DNA of 64,000 bases. It comes from Hydractinia symbiolongicarpus. Lineage: Eukaryota > Cnidaria > Hydrozoa > Anthoathecata > Hydractiniidae. The stretch covers positions 36,483,851 to 36,547,850 of the forward strand of contig NC_079877.1 in NCBI RefSeq assembly GCF_029227915.1, given 5' to 3'. Position 1 is the stretch's first letter; every line of letters begins with the position of its first letter. This document shows positions 27,631-40,197 of this stretch, one piece after another. The position numbers and the translations under genes are program-made. The notes beneath the pieces are model-generated. The model had not been told where the DNA came from and made no database searches. It was given only the letters and a program-made list of their open reading frames with translations.

Positions 27631-30600
27631 AGGAAATGAGTTTACTCCCTAGATACTTCATTTGTAGACTTTTGGCTATACGGGCCGAGTCCGGGATTTA
27701 AGGGAATTCGCGGGTTTTCGTTTGCCGGCGATTAAACTTCTTTTATTCAGCGTCTCATCAAAAATGAAAACATTTTTGAAAACTACAGGTCTCATGCGTT
27801 TTAGTGGTGAAAAGATAATTTAAAAAAACGTTCTGAAAATGAGTTTACTCGCAGGGTACTTTCTTTGTATACTTTCGACTATACGGGTCGAGACCGGGAT
27901 TTACGGGAAATCGCGGGTTTTCGTTTGCCGGCGATTAAACTTCTTTCATTAGGCGTCTCATCAAAAATGAAAACATTTTTGAAAACTACAAGTCTCATGC
28001 GTTTTAGTGGTGAAAAAATAATTTAAAAAATCGTTCGGGAAATGAGTTTACTCACAGGGTACTTTCTTTGTATACATTCGACTATGCGGGCCGAGTCCGG
28101 GATTTACGGGAAATCGCGGGTTTTCGTTTGCCGGCGATTAAACATCTTTTATTCAGCGTCTCATCAAAAATGAAAACATTTTTGAAAACTACAAGTCTCA
28201 TACGCTTTAGTGGTGAAAAAATAATTTAAAAAATCGTTCGGGAAATGAGTTTACTCCCTGGGTATTTTCTTTGTATACTTTTGACTATACGGGCCGAGTC
28301 CCGGATTTACGGGAATTCGCGGGTTTTCGTTTGCCAGCGATTAAACTTCTTTTATTCAGCGTCTCATCAAAAATGAAAACATTTTTGAAAACTACAAGTC
28401 TCATGCGTTTTAGGCGTGAAAAGATAATTTAAAAAATCGTTCTTGAAATGAGTTTACTCACAGGGTACTTTCTTTGTATATATTCGACTATACGGGCCAA
28501 GCCCGGGATTTACGGGAAATCGCGCGTTTTGGTTTGCCGGCGATTAAACTTCTTTTATTCAGCGTCCCATCAAAAATTAAAACATTTTTGAAAACTACAA
28601 GTCTCATGCGTTTTAGTGGTGAAAAAATAATTTAAAAAATCGTTCGGGAAATGAGTTTACTCCCTGGGTAATTTCTTTGTATACTTTTGACTATACGGGC
28701 CGAGTCCGGGATTTACGGGAAATCGCGGGTTTTCGTTTGCCAGCGATTAAACTTCTTTTATTCCGCGTCTCATCAAAAATGAAAACATTTTTGAAAACTA
28801 CAAGTCTCATGCGTTTTAGTGGTGAAAAGATAATTTAAAAAATCGTTCTGGAAATGAGTTTACTCACAGGGTACTTTCTTTGTATATACTCGACTATACG
28901 GGCCAAGCCCGGGATTTACGGGAAATCGCGCGTTTTCGTTTGCCGGCGATTAAACTTCTTTTATTCAGCGTCCCATCAAAAATTAAAACATTTTTGAAAA
29001 CTACAAGTCTCATGCGTTTTATTGGTGAAAAAATAATTTAAAAAATCGTTCGGGAAATGAGTTTACTCCCTGGGTAGTTTCTTTGTATACTTTTGACTAT
29101 ACGGGCCTAGTCCGGGATTTACGGGAAATCGCGGGTTTTCGTTTGCCAGCGATTAAACTTCTTTTTTTCCGCGTCTAATCAAAAATGAAAACATTTTTGA
29201 AAACTACAAGTCTCATGCGTTTTAGTGGTGAAAAGATAATTTAAAAAATCGTTCTGGAAATGAGTTTACTCACAGGGTACTTTCTTTGTATATATATTCG
29301 ACTATACGGGCCAAGACCGGGATTTACGGGAAACCGCGCGTTTTCGTTTGCCGGCGATTAAACTTCTTTTATTCAGCGTCCCATCAAAAATTAAAACATT
29401 TTTGAAAACTACAAGTCTCATGCGTTTTAGTGGTGAAAAAATAATTTAAAAAATCGTTCGGGAAATGAGTTTACTCCCTAGATACTTTCTTTGTATACTT
29501 TTGGCTATACGGGCCGAGTCCGTGATTTACGGGAATTTGCGGGTTTTCGTTTGCCGGCGATTAAACTTCTTTTATTCAGCGTCTCATCAAAAATGAAAAC
29601 ATTTTTGAAAACTACAAGTCTCATGCGTTTTAGTGGTGAAAAGATAATTAAAAAAATCGTTCGGGAAATGAGTTTACTCCCTGGGTAGTTTCTTTGTATA
29701 CTTTTGACTATACGGGCCGAGTCCGGGATTTACGGGAAATCGCGGGTTTTCGTTTGCCAGCGATTAAACTTCTTTTATTCCGCGTCTCATCAAAAATAAA
29801 AACATTTTTGAAAACTACAAGTCTCATGCGTTTTAGTGGTGAAAAGATAATTTAAAAAATCGTTCTGGAAATGAGTTTACTCACAGGGTACTTTCTTTGT
29901 ATATATTCGACTATACGGGCCAAGCCCGGGATTTACGGGAAATCGCGCGTTTTGGTTTGCCGGCGATTAAACTTCTTTTATTCAGCGTCCCATCAAAAAT
30001 TAAAACATTTTTGAAAACTACAAGTCTCATGCGTTTTAGTGGTGAAAAAATAATTTAAAAAATCGTTCGGGAAATGAGTTTACTCCCTGGGTAGTTTCTT
30101 TGTATACTTTTGACTATACGGGCCGAGTCCGGGATTAACGGGAAATCGCGGGTTTTCGTTTGCCAGCGATTAAACTTCTTTTATTCCGCGTCTCATCAAA
30201 AATGAAAACATTTTTGAAAACTACAAGTCTCATGCGTTTTAGTGGTGAAAAGATAATTTAAAAAATCGTTCTGGAAATGAGTTTACTCACAGGGTACTTT
30301 CTTTGTATATATTCGACTATACGGGCCAAGCCCGGGATTTACGGGAAATCGCGCGTTTTCGTTTGCCGGCGATTAAACTTCTTTTATTCAGCGTCCCATC
30401 AAAAATTAAAACATTTTTACAACTACAAGTCTCATGCCTTCTAGTGGTGAAAAAATAATTTAAAAAAACGTTCGGGAAATTAGTTTACTCCCTGGGTACT
30501 TTCTTTGTATACATTTGACTATACGGGCCTAGCTCGGGATTTACGGAAAATCGCTAGTTTTCGTTTGCCGGCGATTAAACCTCTTTCATTAGGCGTCTCA

Positions 30601-32157
30601 TCAAAAATGAAAACATTTTTGAAAACTACAAGTCTCATGCGTTTTAGTGGCGAAAAAATAATTTAAAAAATCGTTCTGGAAATGAGTTTACTCCCTGGGT
30701 AGTTTCTTTGTATACTTTTGACTATACGGGCCGAGTCCGGGATTTACGGGAAATCGCGGGTTTTCGTTTGCCAGCGATTAAACTTCTTTTATTCCGCGTC
30801 TCATCAAAAATAAAAACATTTTTGAAAACTACAAGTCTCATGCGTTTTAGTGGTGAAAAGATAATTTAAAAAATCGTTCTGGAAATGAGTTTACTCACAG
30901 GGTACTTTCTTTGTATATATTCGACTATACGGGCCAAGCCCGGGATTTACGGGAAACCGTGCGTTTTCGTTTGCCGGCGATTAAACTTCTTTTATTCAGC
31001 GTCCCATCAAAAATTAAAACATTTTTGAAAACTACAAGTCTCATGCGTTTTAGTGGTGAAAAAGTAATTTAAAAAATCGTTCGGGAAATGAGTTTACTCC
31101 CTAGATACTTTCTTTGTATACTTTTGGCTATACGGGCCGAGTCCGGGATTTAGGGGAATTCGCGGGTTTTCGTTTGCCGGCGATTAAACTTCTTTTATTC
31201 AGCGTCTCATCAAAAATGAAAACATTTTTGAAAACTACAAGTCTCATGCGTTTTAGTGGTGAAAAGATAATTTAAAAAATCGTTCTGGAAATGAGTTTAC
31301 TCGCAGGGTACTTTCTTTGTATACTTTCGACTATACGGGCCGAGTCCGGGATTTACGGGAAATCGCGGGTTTTCGTTTGCCGGCGATTAAACTTCTTTTA
31401 TTCAGCGTCTCATCAAAAATGAAAACATTTTTGAAAACTACAAGTCTCATGCGTTTTAGTGGTGAAAAGATGATTTAAAAAATCGTTTGGGAAATGAGTT
31501 TACTCCCTGGGTAGTTTCTTTGTATACTTTTGACTATACGGGCCGAGTCCGGGATTTACGGGAAATCGCGGGTTTTCGTTTGCCAGCGATTAAACTTCTT
31601 TTATTCCGTGTCTCATCAAAAATGAAAACATTTTTGAAAACTACAAGTCTCATGCGTTTTAGTGGTGAAAAGATAATTTAAAAAATCGTTCTGGAAATGA
31701 GTTTACTCACAGGGTACTTTCTTTGTATATATTCGACTATACGGGCCAAGCCCGGGATTTACGGGAAATCGCGCTTTTTGGTTTGCCGGCGATTAAACTT
31801 CTTTTATTCAGCGTCCCATCAAAAATTAAAACATTTTTGAAAACTACAAGTCTCATGCGTTTTAGTGGTGAAAAAATAGTTTAAAAAATCGTTCGGGAAA
31901 TGAGTTTACTCCCTGGGTAGTTTCTTTGTATACTTTTGACTATACGGGCCGAGTCCGGGATTTACGGGAAATCGCGGGTTTTCGTTTGCCAGCGATTAAA
32001 CTTCTTTTATTCCGCGTCTCATCAAAAATGAAAACATTTTTGAAAACTACAAGTCTCATGCGTTTTAGTGGTGAAAAGATAATTTAAAAAATCGTTCTGG
32101 AAAAGAGTTTACTCACAGGGTACTTTCTTTGTATATATTCGACTATACGGGCCAAGC
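27631..32157 (+). repeat. Mosaic satellite segment
   Basis: About 22 monomers of mixed subclasses. 27.6-28.4 kb carries CCCTAGATAC, GGGTCGAGACC (27888) and TTTTAGGCGTG units that reappear at 47-60 kb. 28.4-32.1 kb returns to the alternating dimer pattern of the 5-17 kb zone, including a CCGTGATTTACGG unit near 29520, a CTTCTAGTGG unit near 30434, and a rare TTTTTTTCC variant near 29163. No gene or unique DNA is seen. Confidence 0.8.
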
Positions 32158-34203
32158 CCGGGATTTACGGGAAATCGCGCGTTTTCGTTTGCCGGCGATT
32201 AAACTTCTTTTATTCAGCGTCCAATCAAAAGCTAAAACATTTTTGAAAACTACAAGTCTCATGCGTTTTAGTGGTGAAAAAATAATTTAAAAAATCGTTC
32301 GGGAAATGAGTTTACTCCCTGGGTAGTTTCTTTGTATACTTTTGACTATACGGGCCTAGTCCGGGATTTACGGGAAATCGCGGGTTTTCGTTTGCCAGCG
32401 ATTAAACTTCTTTTATTCCGCGTCTAATCAAAAATGAAAACATTTTTGAAAACTACAAGTCTCATGCGTTTTAGTGGTGAAAAGATAATTTAAAAAATCG
32501 TTCTGGAAATGAGTTTACTCACAGGGTACTTTCTTTGTATATATTCGACTATACGGGCCAAGCCCGGGATTTACGGGAAATCGCGCTTTTTGGTTTGCCG
32601 GCGATTAAACTTCTTTTATTCAGCGTCTCGTCAAAAATGAAAACATTTTGGAAAACTACAAGTCTCATACGCTTTAGTGGTGAAAAAATAATTTAAAAAA
32701 TCGTTCGGGAAATGAGTTTACTCCCTGGGTATTTCCTTTGTATTCTTTTGACTATACGGGCCGAGTCCCGGATTTACGGGAATTCGCGGGTTTTCGTTTG
32801 CCAGCAATTAAACTTCTTTTATTCAGCGTCTCATCAAAAATGAAAACATTTTTGAAAACTACAAGTCTCATGCGTTTTAGTGGTGAAAAGATAATTTAAG
32901 AAATCGTTCTTGAAATGAGTTTACTCACAGGGTACTTTCTTTGTATATACTCGACTATACGGGCCAAGCACGGGATTTACGGGAAATCGCGGGTTTTCGT
33001 TTGCCGACGATTAATCTTCTTTTATTCAGCGTCTCATCAAAAATGAAAATATTTTTGAAAACTACAAGTCTCATGCGTTTTAGTGGTGAAAAAATAATTT
33101 AAAAAATCGTTCGGGAAATGAGTTTACTCACAGGGTACTTTCTTTGTATATTTTTGGCTATACGGGCCGAGTCCGGGATTTACGGGAAATCGCGCGTTTT
33201 CGTTTGCCGGCGATTAAACTTCTTTTATTCAGCGTCCAATCAAAAGCTAAAACATTTTTGAAAACTACAAGTCTCATGCGTTTTAGTGGTGAAAAAATAA
33301 TTTAAAAAATCGTTCGGGAAATGAGTTTACTCCCTGGGTAGTTTCTTTGTATACTTTTGACTATACGGGCCTAGTCCGGGATTTACGGGAAATCGCGGGT
33401 TTTCGTTTGCCAGCGATTAAACTTCTTTTATTCCGCGTCTAATCAAAAATGAAAACATTTTTGAAAACTACAAGTCTCATGCGTTTTAGTGGTGAAAAGA
33501 TAATTTAAAAAATCGTTCTGGAAATGAGTTTACTCACAGGGTACTTTCTTTGTATATATTCGACTATACGGGCCAAGCCCGGGATTTACGGGAAATCGCG
33601 CTTTTTGGTTTGCCGGCGATTAAACTTCTTTTATTCAGCGTCTCGTCAAAAATGAAAACATTTTGGAAAACTACAAGTCTCATACGCTTTAGTGGTGAAA
33701 AAATAATTTAAAAAATCGTTCGGGAAATGAGTTTACTCCCTGGGTATTTCCTTTGTATTCTTTTGACTATACGGGCCGAGTCCCGGATTTACGGGAATTC
33801 GCGGGTTTTCGTTTGCCAGCAATTAAACTTCTTTTATTCAGCGTCTCATCAAAAATGAAAACATTTTTGAAAACTACAAGTCTCATGCGTTTTAGTAGTG
33901 AAAAGATAATTTAAGAAATCGTTCTTGAAATGAGTTTACTCACAGGGTACTTTCTTTGTATATACTCGACTATACGGGCCAAGCACGGGATTTACGGGAA
34001 ATCGCGGGTTTTCGTTTGCCGACGATTAATCTTCTTTTATTCAGCGTCTCATCAAAAATGAAAATATTTTTGAAAACTACAAGTCTCATGCGTTTTAGTG
34101 GTGAAAAAATAATTTAAAAAATCGTTCGGGAAATGAGTTTACTCACAGGGTACTTTCTTTGTATATTTTTGGCTATACGGGCCGAGTCCGGGATTTACGG
34201 GAA
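32158..34203 (+). repeat. Tandem 5-mer duplication (1015 bp period), two copies
   Basis: 32158-33188 matches 33173-34203 at a 1015-bp offset. The only difference I found is G/A at 32882/33897. Rare shared markers are CCAATCAAAAGCT (32231 and 33246), CGCGCTTTTTGG, GTCTCGTCAAAAATG, CATTTTGGAAAAC, GTATTCTTTTGAC and CCGACGATTAATC. The junction at about 33173 fuses a GGCTATACGGGCCGAGTCC half-monomer to the start of the second copy, as expected for an exchange between misaligned monomers. Confidence 0.9.
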
Positions 34204-34363
34204 TTTGCGGGTTTTCGTTTGCCGGCGATTAAACTTCTTTTATTCAGCGTCTCATCAAAAATGAAAACATTTTTGAAAACTACAAGTCTCATGCGTTTTA
34301 GTGGTGAAAAGATAATTTAAAAAATCGTTCTGGAAATGAGTTTACTCGCAGGGTACTTTCTTT

Positions 34364-34381
34364 GTATACTTTCGACTATAC
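34364..34381. repeat. Short dyad GTATA-N8-TATAC in the monomer
   Basis: GTATA (34364-34368) and TATAC (34377-34381) are reverse complements with an 8-base spacer, and GTATAC is itself palindromic. The dyad is kept in most units whose TA run is not expanded. In some units the second arm is changed to TAAAC (for example near 22201, 50005 and 52645), which abolishes it. The segment TTCG-N6-CGGG spans the second arm. This may be only a by-product of a TA-rich stretch. Confidence 0.5.
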
Positions 34382-34394
34382 GGGCCGAGTCCGG

Positions 34395-34409
34395 GATTTA
34401 CGGGAAATC
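34395..34409. repeat. Short dyad GATTT-ACGGG-AAATC in the monomer
   Basis: Two 5-base complementary arms flank ACGGG. The arms are intact in units that read GGGAAATCGCG and are broken in units that read GGGAATTCGCG. The second form creates an EcoRI site (GAATTC), so one base change separates two monomer subclasses. The stem is short and may carry no function. Confidence 0.45.
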
Positions 34410-34457
34410 GCGGGTTTTCGTTTGCCGGCGATTAAACTTCTTTTATTCAGCGTCTCA

Positions 34458-34479
34458 TCAAAAATGAAAACATTTTTGA
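34458..34479. repeat. Perfect 9-bp inverted repeat in the monomer (TCAAAAATG - AAAA - CATTTTTGA)
   Basis: The two 9-base arms are exact reverse complements separated by AAAA. The same element occurs once per monomer through nearly the whole array. A common variant, in units that read GTCCCATCAAAAATTAAAAC, replaces the loop-closing G with T, leaving an 8-bp stem around a 6-base loop. A rarer form (TCAAAAGCT, near 32231 and 33246) breaks the stem further. The element could extrude as a short cruciform or bind a dimeric protein. It also places four A- or T-tracts within about 25 bp. Function is inferred only. Confidence 0.85.
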
Positions 34480-36700
34480 AAACTACAAGTCTCATGCGTT
34501 TTAGTGGTGAAAAGATAATTTAAAAAATCGTTCGGGAAATGAGTTTACTCCCTGGGTAGTTTCTTTGTATACTTTTGACTATACGGGCCGAGTCCGGGAT
34601 TTACGGGAAATCGCGGGTTTTCGTTTGCCAGCGATTAAACTTCTTTTATTCCGCGTCTAATCAAAAATGAAAACATTTTTGAAAACTACAAGTCTCATGC
34701 GTTTTAGTGGTGAAAAGATAATTTAAAAAATCGTTCTGGAAATGAGTTTACTCACAGGGTACTTTCTTTGTATATATTCGACTATACGGGCCAAGCCCGG
34801 GATTTACGGGAAATCGCGCTTTTTGGTTTGCCGGCGATTAAACTTCTTTTATTCAGCGTCCCATCAAAAATTAAAACATTTTTGAAAACTACAAGTCTCA
34901 TGCGTTTTAGTGGTGAAAAAATAATTTAAAAAATCGTTCGGGAAATGAGTTTACTCCCTGGGTAGTTTCTTTGTATACTTTTGACTATACGGGCCGAGTC
35001 CGGGATTTACGGGAAATCGCGGGTTTTCGTTTGCCAGCGATTAAACTTCTTTTATTCCGCGTCTCATCAAAAATGAAAACATTTTTGAAAACTACAACTC
35101 TCATGCGTTTTAGTGGTGAAAAGATAATTTAAAAAATCGTTCTGGAAATGAGTTTACTCACAGGGTACTTTCCTTGTATATATTCGACTATACGGGCCAA
35201 GCCCGGGATTTACGGGAAATCGCGCGTTTTCGTTTGCCGGCGATTAAACTTCTTTTATTCAGCGTCCCATCAAAAATTAAAACATTTTTGAAAACTACAA
35301 GTCTCATGCGTTTTAGTGGTGAAAAAATAATTTAAAAAATCGTTCGGGAAATGAGTTTACTCCCTGGGTAGTTTCTTTGTATACTTTTGACTATACGGGC
35401 CTAGTCCGGGATTTACGGGAAATCGCGGGTTTTCGTTTGCCAGCGATTAAACTTCTTTTATTCCGCGTCTAATCAAAAATGAAAACATTTTTGAAAACTA
35501 CAAGTGTCATGCGTTTTAGTGGTGAAAAGATAATTTAAAAAATCGTTCTGGAAATGAGTTTACTCACAGGGTACTTTCTTTGTATATATATTCGACTATA
35601 CGGGCCAAGACCGGGATTTACGGGAAACTGCGCGTTTTCGTTTGCCGGCGATTAAACTTCTTTTATTCAGCGTCCCATCAAAAATTAAAACATTTTTGAA
35701 AACTACAAGTCTCATGCGTTTTAGTGGTGAAAAAATAATTTAAAAAATCGTTCGGGAAATGAGTTTACTCCATAGATACTTTCTTTGTATACTTCTGGCT
35801 ATACGGGCCGAGTCCGGGATTTACGGGAATTCGCGGGTTTTCGTTTGCCGGCGATTAAACTTCTTTTATTCAGCGTCTCATCAAAAATGAAAACATTTTT
35901 GAAAACTACAAGTCTCATGCGTTTTAGTGGTGAAAAGATAATTTAAAAAATCGTTCTGGAAATGAGTTTACTCGCAGGGTACTTTCTTTGTATACTTTCG
36001 ACTATACGGGCCGAGTCCGGGATTTACGGGAAATCGCGGGTTTTGATTTGCCGGCGATTAAACTTCTTTTATTCAGCGTCTCATCAAAAATGAAAACATT
36101 TTTGAAAACTACAAGTCTCATGCGTTTTAGTGGTGAAAAAATAATTTAAAAAATCGTTCGGGAAATGAGTTTACTTCCTGGGTAGTTTCTTTGTATACTT
36201 TTGACTATACGGGCCGAGTCCGGGATTTACGGGAAATCGCGGGTTTTCGTTTGCCGGCGATGAAACTTCTTTTATTCAGTGTCTCATCAAAAATAAAAAC
36301 ATTTTTGAAAACTACAAGTCTCATGCGTTTTAGTGGTGAAAAGATAATTTAAAAATCGTTCTGGAACTGAGTTTACTCACAGGGTACTTTCTTTGTATAT
36401 ATTCGACTATACGGGCCAAGCCCGGGATTTACGGGAAATCGCGCGTTTTGGTTTGCCGGCGATTAAACTTCTTTTATTCAGCGTCCCATCAAAAATTAAA
36501 ACATTTTTGAAAACTACAAGTCTCATGCGTTTTAGTGGTGAAAAAATAATTTAAAAAATCGTTCGGGAAATGAGTTTACTCCCTGGGTAGTTTCTTTGTA
36601 TACTTTTGACTATACGGGCCAAGCCCGGGATTTACGGGAAATCGCGCGTTTTCGTTTGCCGGCGATTAAACTTCTTTTATTCAGCGTCCCATCAAAAATT

Positions 36701-37960
36701 AAAACATTTTTGAAAACTACAAGTCTCATGCCTTCTAGTGGTGAAAAAATAATTTAAAAAAACGTTCGGGAAATTAGTTTACTCCCTGGGTACTTTCTTT
36801 GTATACATTTGACTATACGGGCCTAGCTCGGGATATACGGAAAATCGCTAGTTTTCGTTTGCCGGCGATTAAACATCTTTCATTAGGCGTCTCATCAAAA
36901 ATGAAAACATTTTTGAAAACTACAAGTCTCATGCGTTTTAGTGGCGAAAAAATAATTTAAAAAATCGTTCTGGAAATGAGTTTACTCCCTGAGTACTTTC
37001 TTTGTATACTTTTGACTATACGAGCCGAGTCCGGGATTTACGGGAAATCGTTGTTTTTCGTTTGCCGGCGATTAAACTTCTTTTATTCAGCGTCTCATCA
37101 AAAATGAAAACATTTTTGAAAACTACAAGTCTTATGCCTTTTAGTGGTGAAAAAATAATTTAAAAAAATCGTTCGGGAAATGAGTTTACTCCCTGGGTAG
37201 TTTCTTTGTATACTTTTGACTATACGGGCCGAGTCCGGGATTTACGGGAAATCGCGAGTTTTCGTTTGCCAACGATTAAACTTCTTTTATTCCGCGTCTT
37301 ATCAAAAATGAAAACATTTTTGAAAACTACAAGTCTCATGCGTTTTAGTGGTGAAAAGATAATTTAAAAAATCGTTCTGGAAATGAGTTTACTCACAGGG
37401 TACTTTCTTTGTATATATATTCGACTATACGGGCCAAGCCCGGGATTTACGGCAAACCGCGCGTTTTCGTTTGCCGGCGATTAAACTTCTTTTATTCAGC
37501 GTCCCATCAAAAATTAAAACATTTTTGAAAACTACAAGTCTCATGGGTTTTAGTGGTGAAAAAATAATTTAAAAAATCGTTCGGGAAATGAGTTTACTCC
37601 CTAGATACTTTCTTTGTATACTTTTGGCTATACGGGCCGAGTCCGGGATTTACGGGAATTCGCGGGTTTTCGTTTGCCGGCGATTAAACTTCTTTTATTC
37701 AGCGTCTCATCAAAAATGAAAACATTTTTGAAAACTACAAGTCTCATGCGTTTTAGTGGTTAAAAAATAATTTAAAAAATCGTTCTGGAAATGAGTTTAC
37801 TCGCAGGGTACTTTCTTTGTATACTTTTGACTATACGGGCCGAGTCCGGGATTTACGGGAAATCGCGTGTTTTCGTTTGCCGGCGATTAAACTTCTTTTA
37901 TTCAGCGTCTCATTAAAAATGAAAACATTTTTGAAAACTACAAGTCTCATGCGTTTTAGT
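36701..37960 (+). repeat. 11-mer offset (2236 bp) repeat, copy 1
   Basis: Matches 38937-40197. Shared markers are the CTTCTAGTGG unit, GGGATATACGG, AAACATCTTTCATTAGG, GGCAAACCGCGCG, CATGGGTTTTAG, AGTGGTTAAAAAATA and GTCTCATTAAAAATG. About five differences are visible, one of them a single A inserted in the second copy near 39746, which moves the offset from 2236 to 2237. Confidence 0.85.
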
Positions 37961-38920
37961 GGTGAAAAGATAATTTAAAAAATTGTTCTGGAAATGAGTT
38001 TACTCACAGGGTACTTTCTTTGTATACTTTCGACTATGCGGGCCGAGTCCGGGATTTACGGGAATTCGCGGGTTTTTGTTTGCCGGCGATTAAACTTTTT
38101 TTATTCAGCGTGTCATCAAAAATGAAAACATTTTTGAAAACTAAAAGTCTCATGCGTTTTAGTGGTGAAAAGATAATTTAAAAAATCGTTCTGGAAATGA
38201 GTTTACTCGCAGGGTACTTTCTTTGTATACTTTTGACTATACGGGCCGAGTCCGGGATTTACGGGAAATCGCGTGTTTTCGTTTGCCGGCGATTAAACTT
38301 CTTTTATTCAGCGTCTCATTAAAAATGAAAACATTTTTGAAAACTACAAGTCTCATGCGTTTTAGTTGTGAAAAGATAGTTTAAAAAATCGTTCGGGAAA
38401 TGAGTTTACTACCTGGGTATTTTCTTTGTATACTTTTGACTATACGGGCCGAGTCCCGGATTTACGGGAATTCGCGGGTTTTCGTTTGCCAGCGATTAAA
38501 CTTCTTTTATTCAGCGTCTCGTCAAAAATGAAAACATTTTGGAAAACTACAAGTCTCATACGCTTTAGTGGTGAAAAAATAATTTAAAAAATCGTTCGGG
38601 AAATGAGTTTACTCCCTGGGTATTTCCTTTGTATAATTTTGACTATACGGGCCGAGTCCCGGATTTACGGGAATTCGCGGGTTTTCGTTTGCCAGCAATT
38701 AAACTTCTTTTATTCAGCGTCTCATCAAAAATGAAAACATTTTTGAAAACTACAAGTCTCATGCGTTTTAGTGGTGAAAAGATAATTTAAGAAATCGTTC
38801 TTGAAATGAGTTTACTCACAGGGTACTTTCTTTGTATATACTCGACTATACGGGCCAAGCACGGGATTTACGGGAAATCGCGGGTTTTCGTTTGCCGACG
38901 ATTAATCTTCTTTTATTCAG
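37915..38920 (+). repeat. 13-mer offset (2643 bp) repeat, copy 1 (five monomers)
   Basis: Matches 40558-41563 at an offset of 2643 bp with one substitution seen (GGGTTTTCG versus GGGTGTTCG near 41335). Markers include CGACTATGCGGG, GCGTGTCATC, AGATAGTTTAAA, ACTACCTGGG and TTGTATAATTTTGAC. It overlaps the end of the 11-mer block, showing that two separate exchange events used adjacent breakpoints. Confidence 0.85.
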
Positions 38921-38936
38921 TGTCTCATCAAAAATA

Positions 38937-40197
38937 AAAACATTTTTGAAAACTACAAGTCTCATGCCTTCTAGTGGTGAAAAATTAATTTAAAAAAACG
39001 TTCGGGAAATTAGTTTACTCACTGGGTACTTTCTTTGTATACATTTGACTATACGGGCCTAGCTCGGGATATACGGAAAATCGCTAGTTTTCGTTTGCCG
39101 GCGATTAAACATCTTTCATTAGGCGTCTCATCAAAAATGAAAACATTTTTGAAAACTACAAGTCTCATGCGTTTTAGTGGCGAAAAAATAATTTAAAAAA
39201 TCGTTCTGGAAATGAGTTTACTCCCTGAGTACTTTCTTTGTATACTTTTGACTATACGAGCCGAGTCCGGGATTTACGGGAAATCGTTGTTTTTCGTTTG
39301 CCGGCGATTAAACTTCTTTTATTCAGCGTCTCATCAAAAATGAAAACATTTTTGAAAACTACAAGTCTTATGCCTTTTAGTGGTGAAAAAATAATTTAAA
39401 AAAATCGTTCGGGAAATGAGTTTACTCCCTGGGTAGTTTCTTTGTATACTTTTGACTATACGGGCCGAGTCCGGGATTTACGGGAAATCGCGAGTTTTCG
39501 TTTGCCAACGATTAAACTTCTTTTATTCCGCGTCTTATCAAAAATGAAAACATTTTTGAAAACTACAAGTCTCATGCGTTTTAGTGGTGAAAAGATAATT
39601 TAAAAAATCGTTCTGGAAATGAGTTTACTCACAGGGTACTTTCTTTGTATATATATTCGACTATACGGGCCAAGCCCGGGATTTACGGCAAACCGCGCGT
39701 TTTCGTTTGCCGGCGATTAAACTTCTTTTATTCAGCGTCCCATCAAAAAATTAAAACATTTTTGAAAACTACAAGTCTCATGGGTTTTAGTGGTGAAAAA
39801 ATAATTTAAAAAATCATTCGGGAAATGAGTTTACTCCCTAGATACTTTCTTTGTATACTTTTGGCTATACGGGCCGAGTCCGGGATTTACGGGAATTCGC
39901 GGGTTTTCGTTTGCCGGCGATTAAACTTCTTTTATTCAGCGTCTCATCAAAAATGAAAACATTTTTGAAAACTACAAGTCTCATGCGTTTTAGTGGTTAA
40001 AAAATAATTTAAAAAATCGTTCTGGAAATGAGTTTACTCGCAGGGTACTTTCTTTGTATACTTTTGACTATACGGGCCGAGTCCGGGATTTACGGGAAAT
40101 CGCGTGTTTTCGTTTGCCGGCGATTAAACTTCTTTTATTCAGCGTCTCATTAAAAATGAAAACATTTTTGAAAACTACAAGTCTCATGCGTTTTAGT
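38937..40197 (+). repeat. 11-mer offset (2236-2237 bp) repeat, copy 2
   Basis: Second copy of 36701-37960. Differences seen are AAAAATTAATT for AAAAAATAATT, CTCACTGGG for CTCCCTGGG, one extra A in CATCAAAAAATT, and AATCATTCGG for AATCGTTCGG. Confidence 0.85.

Larger units (their letters stand above)
34309..34510 (+). repeat. Representative 202-bp satellite monomer
   Basis: This unit is chosen as a reference because it carries the commonest base at most variable sites. Counting by hand gives 35 C and 43 G in 202 bp (about 38.6% G+C) and 14 CpG dinucleotides, nearly twice the roughly 7.5 expected from its base composition. In order it contains an A/T-rich start (AATTTAAAAAAT), the ATGAGTTTACTC landmark, a GTATA/TATAC dyad, a G+C-rich centre (CGGGCCGAGTCCGGG, then CGCGGG and GCCGGCG), a pyrimidine stretch (CTTCTTTTATTC), the TCAAAAATG/CATTTTTGA dyad, and GTCTCATGCGTTTTAGTGG. 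The phase of the start is arbitrary. The alternation of A-tract-rich and G+C-rich halves would be expected to give the unit intrinsic curvature and nucleosome-positioning potential; that is inference. Confidence 0.93.
34204..36700 (+). repeat. Mosaic satellite segment with dimer alternation
   Basis: About twelve monomers. The first ones belong to the GAATTTGCGG and GCAGGGTAC subclasses; then the alternating dimer types of the 5-17 kb zone return. A TTTTGATTTGCC unit near 36047 and an AAAATAAAAACATT unit near 36293 link this stretch to the start of the 26-mer unit at 17.1-17.5 kb. Single-base deletions (TTTAAAAATCG near 36352) shorten one unit. No gene is seen. Confidence 0.8.
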
